Assembly (NCBI GenBank): GCA_903822075.1
Contig: CAIJNK010000013.1
Coordinates: 1-44,493, forward strand
Reading direction: 5' to 3'
DNA: 44,493 bases
Source of the DNA: an uncultured bacterium
Lineage (GTDB): Bacteria > Patescibacteriota > Minisyncoccia > Phycocordibacterales > GWA1-40-21
The notes under the pieces are model-generated. The model was not told the DNA's origin, did not search any database, and was given only the letters and a program-made list of their open reading frames with translations. Below are positions 40,652 through 44,493 of this stretch, piece after piece (within the stretch, counting starts at the first letter, position 1; the number at the start of each line of letters is the position of its first letter). The translations under genes were made by a program, and so were the position numbers.

Positions 40652-41038
40652 ATGCGTTATTTAGGAATTGATTTTGGCGAGAAACGGGTCGGAATAGCGA
40701 TGTCTGATGAGGACGGAAAAATCGCTTTCCCATCGGCTGTATTGGTTAATAATCAGGATTTATTAAAAAATATTACGGACTTATGCGTGGGAAATGCGAT
40801 CAAAGCCGTGGTGATGGGGGAGTCTCGCAACTACCAGGGACAAATAAACCCGATTATGTGGAAAATTGAGGGGTTTAAGAAACAACTGGAGACGATCGGT
40901 TTCAAAGTGATTTTTGAGCCGGAATTCATGACTTCAGTTCAAGCTAGCCAGATTACCGGAGAAAACAAGATGCTCGATGCCTCGGCCGCGGCGATTATTT
41001 TACAAGCTTATTTAAATCGAGGAATCAAGAATATTTAA
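40652..41038 (+). CDS. ruvX: YqgF/RuvX-type RNase H-fold resolvase
   Basis: 128 residues from ATG 40652. A TAAGAT box (40640-40645) abuts the alternative ATG at 40646 and ends 6 bases before 40652, so 40652 is preferred. RNase H-like start YLGIDFGEKRVGIAMSDEDG with the first catalytic Asp, then VVMGESRNYQGQINPI in place of the usual VGLPLNMDGS, and the last acid in LDASAAAIILQAYLNRG. Implicated in Holliday junction resolution or pre-16S rRNA maturation. ruvA is at 11856. Confidence 0.92.
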   Translation: MRYLGIDFGEKRVGIAMSDEDGKIAFPSAVLVNNQDLLKNITDLCVGNAIKAVVMGESRNYQGQINPIMWKIEGFKKQLETIGFKVIFEPEFMTSVQASQITGENKMLDASAAAIILQAYLNRGIKNI

Positions 41039-41119
41039 TTTTAAAAGTCCTCGGGTTTCCTTGTTGCACAGGCCAGACATTTTAAAATCAAACATTCTTA
41101 ATTCCTTAAAAATAAAAAA

Positions 41120-41479
41120 ATGGAAGAAAACATAATCACGATAGAAAAAATAAAATATGAAGATTGGAAAAAAGTGGAGATAAAAATCGGTAAGATTTTG
41201 ACGGTGGAAAAAATTGAGAAGTCGGAAAAGTTGCTGAAACTATCTGTGGATTTTGCGGAGGCCGCCGGTCCAAGACAGATCGTGTCCGGCATTGCCAAGT
41301 ATTTTCCGGATATTTCCGTTTTAGTGAACAAGAAATGCGCCTTTGTGACGAATCTGGAACCCAAGCCGCTGATGGGTTTGGAAAGTAATGGTATGATTCT
41401 GGCGGTCGGAGGGGGAGAAGAACCTTTTTCTATTTTTGAGGTCAGGGATGAAATTAAGACCGGCACACAGGCAAAATAG
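41120..41479 (+). CDS. tRNA-binding domain protein (MetG C-terminal/CsaA-like)
   Basis: 119 residues, a single OB-fold: VEIKIGKILTVEKIEKSEKLLKLSVDF, GPRQIVSGIAKYF, NLEPKPLMGLESNGMILA. This is the dimerising tRNA-binding domain that is usually the C-terminal part of methionyl-tRNA synthetase, here as a free protein. It may act in trans with MetRS or as a tRNA chaperone. A run of A's precedes the ATG with no Shine-Dalgarno site. The accessory gene at 41525 follows after 45 bases. Confidence 0.93.
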   Translation: MEENIITIEKIKYEDWKKVEIKIGKILTVEKIEKSEKLLKLSVDFAEAAGPRQIVSGIAKYFPDISVLVNKKCAFVTNLEPKPLMGLESNGMILAVGGGEEPFSIFEVRDEIKTGTQAK

Positions 41480-41524
41480 CCATTAAATAATCCTTATTTA
41501 TAGCCATCGGAAAGGGGACAGGTC

Positions 41525-42376
41525 ATGAAAAATGACATAGCCCAGGCGGTAGCGGAAGTACGGATGATGACGGCCGGACAGTTGAAGGATATTTGTGCCA
41601 TGTCGGTGCAGGCTATCCCAACGAATCTAACCTTCGAGCAGGCGGAATATGTTCTCAGTCGTAAGACTGAGTACGCCTCCCACGTTCAGGAGTTTTTCCC
41701 GAGTGTGGCCGATCTGACTGATCCGGTGAAAGTCTGGGAGCGCTTCTATCAGAAGTACTTCGGGCTGACACTGGACCTTTCGGGAGTGAAAATTCCCGAA
41801 CGGACGCCGGCGCAAGTTAAGGAGTTCACTCGCCTCATCATCGTGGCCATGGGTCTCTTGCAGAACCAGGTCTATGATGCTTGTCACCGCGTCTTCAAGG
41901 GCCAGTGCTGGCGATATGTGAATGACTTGGATGCGTCAATCACTGAGAACGAGCGCGATTCCAAGACTGGCGCTTACGCCATTTGGGTCCGAGATACCGT
42001 GGAGGCCGACGAAGTTCACAAGAACAAATCGGCGGACATGGTCAAAGTGGAAGGTCTCAAGACCGAGACATCGCTCGAGCGGAATCTTCACGAGCTCAAG
42101 TATTTTGCCGAGACCGGCAAGCACTTGGATATCGTGAATGCCACGCTTTGCAGCGGTTCGCGCATTTCGGGCGGCGATGTGCCGGGCGCGGATTGGTGCG
42201 ATGACGAGTTCAGGGTGTACTACTGGTACGGTCTGGACGATCGGAATCCCAATCTCCGTCCTCGTGAGGAAGTTTCTCGCCACAGGAGCCTTTACGGCTC
42301 CTTTGGTGTCAAAGAGGCAAGCCAGCTGTTTGTCTCTTTGGAAATTTCAATAATCTGTTTGGACAGCCGTTCATAG
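41525..42376 (+). CDS. Hypothetical protein with probably altered C-terminus
   Basis: 283 residues, not recognised. Residues 1-130 are helical (LTFEQAEYVLSRKTEY, DPVKVWERFYQKYFGLTLDLSGVKIP); residues ~130-258 are mixed, ending DWCDDEFRVYYWYGLDDRNPNLRPREEV. GC-rich codon use and a GGAAAGGGGA Shine-Dalgarno place it with the accessory genes. From about residue 255 the frame runs through a GGAGCC/GGCTCC hairpin and then antisense to the Avd-like gene for 85 bases. This final ~28 residues look like read-through from a lost stop at the edge of the RT locus. Confidence 0.7.
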   Translation: MKNDIAQAVAEVRMMTAGQLKDICAMSVQAIPTNLTFEQAEYVLSRKTEYASHVQEFFPSVADLTDPVKVWERFYQKYFGLTLDLSGVKIPERTPAQVKEFTRLIIVAMGLLQNQVYDACHRVFKGQCWRYVNDLDASITENERDSKTGAYAIWVRDTVEADEVHKNKSADMVKVEGLKTETSLERNLHELKYFAETGKHLDIVNATLCSGSRISGGDVPGADWCDDEFRVYYWYGLDDRNPNLRPREEVSRHRSLYGSFGVKEASQLFVSLEISIICLDSRS

Positions 42377-42657
42377 GTCTTGTCGTCAATGATTTTCAAT
42401 TCATTTTCATTTCGGATCAAATTTTGGAGGACGCCATTTTTAATTCGCAATCTTTTTAAGGTGGATACTTTTTCCAATCTGGTCTGAAAAGCCGCTTCGA
42501 TGGACAAAGTCAGAATCTCCACGCCACAATCCTCAATTGTTTTATGAAAACCCAATTTCTCTCGCTTTGGCAATTTTAATCCGCTACAATACAGGTCTCT
42601 ATGGAGAAGACGGATCAAATTAATAACAGAGGGTGTTTCGGGGGGGGGGCACATCAT
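42292..42657 (-). CDS. Avd-like four-helix bundle protein
   Basis: Up to 121 residues. KREKLGFHKTIEDCGVEILTLSIEAAF, then LEKVSTLKRLRIKNGVLQNLIRNENELKIIDDKTYERLSKQIIEISKETNSWLASL, follows the helix order of the 23S-intervening-sequence/Avd family, the accessory subunit that binds the DGR reverse transcriptase. It faces the RT head-to-head; the first ~13 codons overlap the RT start on the other strand and include the C/G-run, so the true start may be the TTG at 42618. The stop lies in the loop of a GGAGCC hairpin. A divergent orientation is less common than avd-TR-RT order. Confidence 0.75.
   Translation of the reverse strand: MMCPPPETPSVINLIRLLHRDLYCSGLKLPKREKLGFHKTIEDCGVEILTLSIEAAFQTRLEKVSTLKRLRIKNGVLQNLIRNENELKIIDDKTYERLSKQIIEISKETNSWLASLTPKEP
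42585..42590 (+). promoter_or_regulatory. Possible -10 box of the RT gene
   Basis: TACAAT, 10 bases before ATG 42601, the spacing used by polA. No clear -35. Confidence 0.35.
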
Positions 42658-43671
42658 AGTGTTTTTTGTGATGTAATATGTTTTAAAAATTTATTGTCCG
42701 CCTGGAAGGAATTTTGCCGAGGCAAGCGGTCTGATGAGAAAGTGGCGGAATTTGAATTGAAACTGGAAGAAAATCTGTTTGATTTGCATAATCGGTTGGA
42801 AAAAGAAATTTGGAAGCCCGATATTTACAAAGTCTTTTTCTCTTACGATCCCAAACTCCGCGAAATCCACGAAGCCAGCGTCCGCGACCGCGTCTTTTAT
42901 CAAGCGGTCTACCGTATACTATATCATATTTTTGACCCTGGTTTCATTTTTCACTCCTATTCTTCCCGAAAAGAGAAGGGAACACATCTTGGCGTGAGGA
43001 ATTTCTCTAAATTTTTGCGAAAAGTCACCAAAAATGGGAAAGTCGGCGGGTATGTTCTAAAGTGTGATATCCGCAAATTCTTTGATTCCATTAATCACAA
43101 ACTCTTGCTGAATCTGATCAAGGAAAAAATAGCCGATGAGAAATTGCTCAGATTGTTGGAAAAGATAATTTTTTCTTTTGAAAAAACGCCGGGCAAAGGT
43201 CTGCCACTCGGCAATGTGACCAGTCAGTTGTTTGCGAATATCTATCTGGACGAGCTTGATCAGTTTATTAAGAAAGAATTAAAGGCAAAATATTATGAGC
43301 GATATTGCGATGATTTTGTGATTTTGGATTCTTCTATAAGCCAGTTAAATAATTATTTGGAGAGTATTGCCATTTTTTGCCGTGAAAAGTTATTACTGGA
43401 CTTGCATCCGCGAAAAGTCGAAATCAGGAAACTGCACTTGGGAACGGATTTTCTGGGTTACGTTTCTTTGTCAAACCATACGGTCTTGCGGACAAGGACG
43501 AAAAAGAGGATGCTGAAAAGGCTGGCGGTTTTGAAAAGAGAACTGGAGAGCGCAAAGATTGAGAAGGACAAGGCGAAACAAATACTCAATTCTTATCTGG
43601 GAGTGCTGAAGCATTGCCGAGGGAACAAAAGTCGAGAGATAATCAAAAAAATGCTGGCCGGCATAATTTAG
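42601..43671 (+). CDS. Diversity-generating-retroelement-type reverse transcriptase
   Basis: 356 residues. RT domains in order: FKNLLSAWKEFCRGKR and DPKLREIHEASVRDRVFYQAV at the N-terminus, catalytic D156 in LKCDIRKFFDSIN, GLPLGNVTSQ (201-209, the LGNxxSQ form typical of DGR enzymes rather than the PQGG of group II introns), and YCDD with D237/D238. The thumb ends HLGTDFLGYV...NSYLGVLKHCRG. No maturase or endonuclease domain. A run of ten G's (42640-42649) at codons 14-17 could shift the frame by slippage. Expected function: adenine-mutagenic copying of a template RNA with Avd. Confidence 0.88.
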   Translation: MEKTDQINNRGCFGGGAHHSVFCDVICFKNLLSAWKEFCRGKRSDEKVAEFELKLEENLFDLHNRLEKEIWKPDIYKVFFSYDPKLREIHEASVRDRVFYQAVYRILYHIFDPGFIFHSYSSRKEKGTHLGVRNFSKFLRKVTKNGKVGGYVLKCDIRKFFDSINHKLLLNLIKEKIADEKLLRLLEKIIFSFEKTPGKGLPLGNVTSQLFANIYLDELDQFIKKELKAKYYERYCDDFVILDSSISQLNNYLESIAIFCREKLLLDLHPRKVEIRKLHLGTDFLGYVSLSNHTVLRTRTKKRMLKRLAVLKRELESAKIEKDKAKQILNSYLGVLKHCRGNKSREIIKKMLAGII

Positions 43672-43687
43672 TTATTTCCCAGTCTGG

Positions 43688-43696
43688 TGCTATAAT
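43688..43696 (+). promoter_or_regulatory. Extended -10 promoter of the DedA gene
   Basis: TGCTATAAT ending 9 bases before the ATG at 43706; no Shine-Dalgarno site. Confidence 0.6.
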
Positions 43697-43705
43697 ACGC
43701 GAGTT

Positions 43706-44299
43706 ATGCTCCATATTTTTGACGTTAAAACAATTATTGAAACGGTCGGGTTGCTGGGAATTTTTGTTATTGTTTTTTGCGAGTCCGGTTTGTTTTTTGG
43801 TTTTTTTCTGCCGGGGGATTCACTCCTGTTCACCGCCGGTTTTTTGGCCTATCAAGGCTTGTTCCCAATACAGGAGTTGCTTTTGGGCGTTTTGCTGTGC
43901 GCTATCCTGGCCGGTTATGTGGGCTACTGGTTTGGTCTGAGGGTTGGTCCGAAAATTTTTAATCGGGAAGACTCCTTTTTTTTCCGCCAGAAATATTTGG
44001 AAGAAACAAAGAAATTTTATGAAAAATATGGCAACAAAACGGTGGTCTTGGCGCGCTTTGTGCCGGTCATCCGCACCTTTTCACCCATCTTTGCCGGCGT
44101 AGGTGAGATGAACTTCCGGAAATTTTCTTTTTATAATATCATCGGCGGTCTGGCCTGGACTTTTCTTATCACTTTAACTGGTTATTTCCTGGGCCGGGTG
44201 TTTCCGCAAGCTACCAGTTATCTTTTCCCCATCGCCTTGATCATAATTTTTCTCTCTCTTTTGCCCGGCGTCTGGGAATGGTACAAAAACAGAAAATAA
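43706..44299 (+). CDS. DedA family membrane protein
   Basis: 197 residues with hydrophobic helices at ~10-30, ~50-72, ~135-160 and ~165-190. Signatures: ESGLFFGFFLPGDSLLFTAGFLA (the ExGxxxPxPGE-like re-entrant loop), GYWFGLRVGPKIF, and ARFVPVIRTFSPIFAGVGEMNFRKF with the conserved Arg residues. DedA proteins act as lipid scramblases or flippases (undecaprenyl phosphate or phospholipid recycling) in the cytoplasmic membrane. Starts 34 bases after the RT stop but from its own promoter, so it is probably a host gene flanking the retroelement. Confidence 0.94.
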   Translation: MLHIFDVKTIIETVGLLGIFVIVFCESGLFFGFFLPGDSLLFTAGFLAYQGLFPIQELLLGVLLCAILAGYVGYWFGLRVGPKIFNREDSFFFRQKYLEETKKFYEKYGNKTVVLARFVPVIRTFSPIFAGVGEMNFRKFSFYNIIGGLAWTFLITLTGYFLGRVFPQATSYLFPIALIIIFLSLLPGVWEWYKNRK

Positions 44300-44300
44300 A

Positions 44301-44309
44301 TGCTATAAT
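44301..44309 (+). promoter_or_regulatory. Extended -10 promoter of the 44350 gene
   Basis: TGCTATAAT, 40 bases before the ATG. Confidence 0.6.
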
Positions 44310-44349
44310 ATTTTGTATATTAACCATCTCTAACCTTATTTTTCCAAAA

Positions 44350-44493
44350 ATGAAACCCCTCAAACCCCTCACCCCCTTCCTCCTCCTTCTCTCCCTTCTC
44401 TTCACCATCTTCTTTTTCGCCAAACATGAGAACTTCACTCTCCCCAGACCAGAGCTTTCCTTTGCCGACACGGTCACCAGCACTCCTTTCACC
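44350..44493 (+). CDS. N-terminus of a secreted protein, cut by the window end
   Basis: 48 codons visible. A signal peptide-like start with KPLKPLTPFLLLLSLLF and FFFA, then a polar region with ELSFADTVTSTPFT. Almost every codon ends in a pyrimidine, a strand bias shared with the DUF1566 protein at the window start, so it may be another large surface protein. Function cannot be told. Confidence 0.65.
   Translation, partial: MKPLKPLTPFLLLLSLLFTIFFFAKHENFTLPRPELSFADTVTSTPFT

Larger units (their letters stand above)
42292..43671. mobile_element. DGR-type reverse transcriptase/Avd locus
   Basis: RT and Avd-like genes side by side, with no group II intron features and no visible template repeat in the window. 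Its left border coincides with the disturbed 3' end of the gene at 41525. Confidence 0.6.

Noticed and set aside
42376-42700. Template repeat for the DGR
   Set aside because: I compared the DUF1566 C-terminal coding sequence with both strands around the RT by eye and saw no match; a real search is still needed.
42601-43671. Group II intron reverse transcriptase or retron
   Set aside because: LGNxxSQ instead of PQGG, no maturase or endonuclease domain, no domain V-like RNA downstream, and an Avd-like neighbour.
1-44493. CRISPR array
   Set aside because: No evenly spaced direct repeats were seen anywhere.
1-44493. Recoding of TGA (as in some Patescibacteria)
   Set aside because: Many well-recognised proteins end properly at TGA and none needs read-through.

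Overview
The window looks like a chromosomal segment of a Candidate Phyla Radiation (Patescibacteria) bacterium, most likely a Parcubacteria-type lineage. Pointers are short versions of core proteins (a DNA polymerase I with a reduced proofreading region, a 253-residue HolA, a MurE-like ligase without its N-terminal domain), many small one-domain membrane proteins (DoxX, DUF5652, bacterial PH, VanW), tRNAs without encoded CCA, and a diversity-generating-retroelement-type reverse transcriptase. TGA acts as stop and TGG as Trp, so the standard bacterial code applies. Taxonomy is inferred from gene style, not from a marker tree.

Layout. 1-7.2 kb: the 3' end of a secreted DUF1566 protein, polA, holA, a membrane-anchored protein, tRNA-Lys with a 54-bp perfect palindrome at its 3' end, and three unknown genes. 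7.2-18.3 kb: mostly housekeeping (DoxX, SpoU methyltransferase, mutM, murE, ruvA, rpsT, tRNA-Arg, a lycopene-cyclase-like membrane protein, VanW, zwf-gnd, an APH-like kinase), interrupted at 10.5-11.9 kb by three small genes with their own promoters and terminators. 18.3-34.9 kb: an accessory block of single-gene units and one operon: a lone M16 C-domain protein, large-type purL, purN, a nucleotidyltransferase, pncB, then divergently a PP2C phosphatase / kinase-like / nicotinamidase-like / vWA operon, a lipoprotein, a PH protein, a TrmB regulator, a histidine phosphatase and a tandem membrane-protein pair. 35-42.4 kb: secreted and DNA-maintenance genes (DUF5666, a DKNYY-type protein, GNAT, CYTH, HNH, tRNA-Ser, a 19-codon gene, ung, ruvX, a tRNA-binding protein). 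42.3-44.5 kb: an Avd-like four-helix protein head-to-head with a DGR-type reverse transcriptase, a DedA protein and the start of a secreted protein.

Two gene-expression styles are mixed. Most AT-rich core genes have a -10 box (often TGCTATAAT) only 6-11 bases before the start codon, so their transcripts are probably leaderless. The more GC-rich accessory genes have full -35/-10 promoters, leaders of tens of bases, clear Shine-Dalgarno sites and strong intrinsic terminators.

The best candidate for an uncharacterised system is 24.6-31.0 kb: a vWA + PP2C + kinase-like triad, similar in composition to TerY-P-type signalling triads, in one operon with a nicotinamidase-like hydrolase and divergent from nicotinate phosphoribosyltransferase. 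This suggests phospho-signalling tied to NAD salvage. Second is the DGR-type RT/Avd locus together with a DUF1566 protein whose C-terminus has the codon pattern expected of a DGR variable region.
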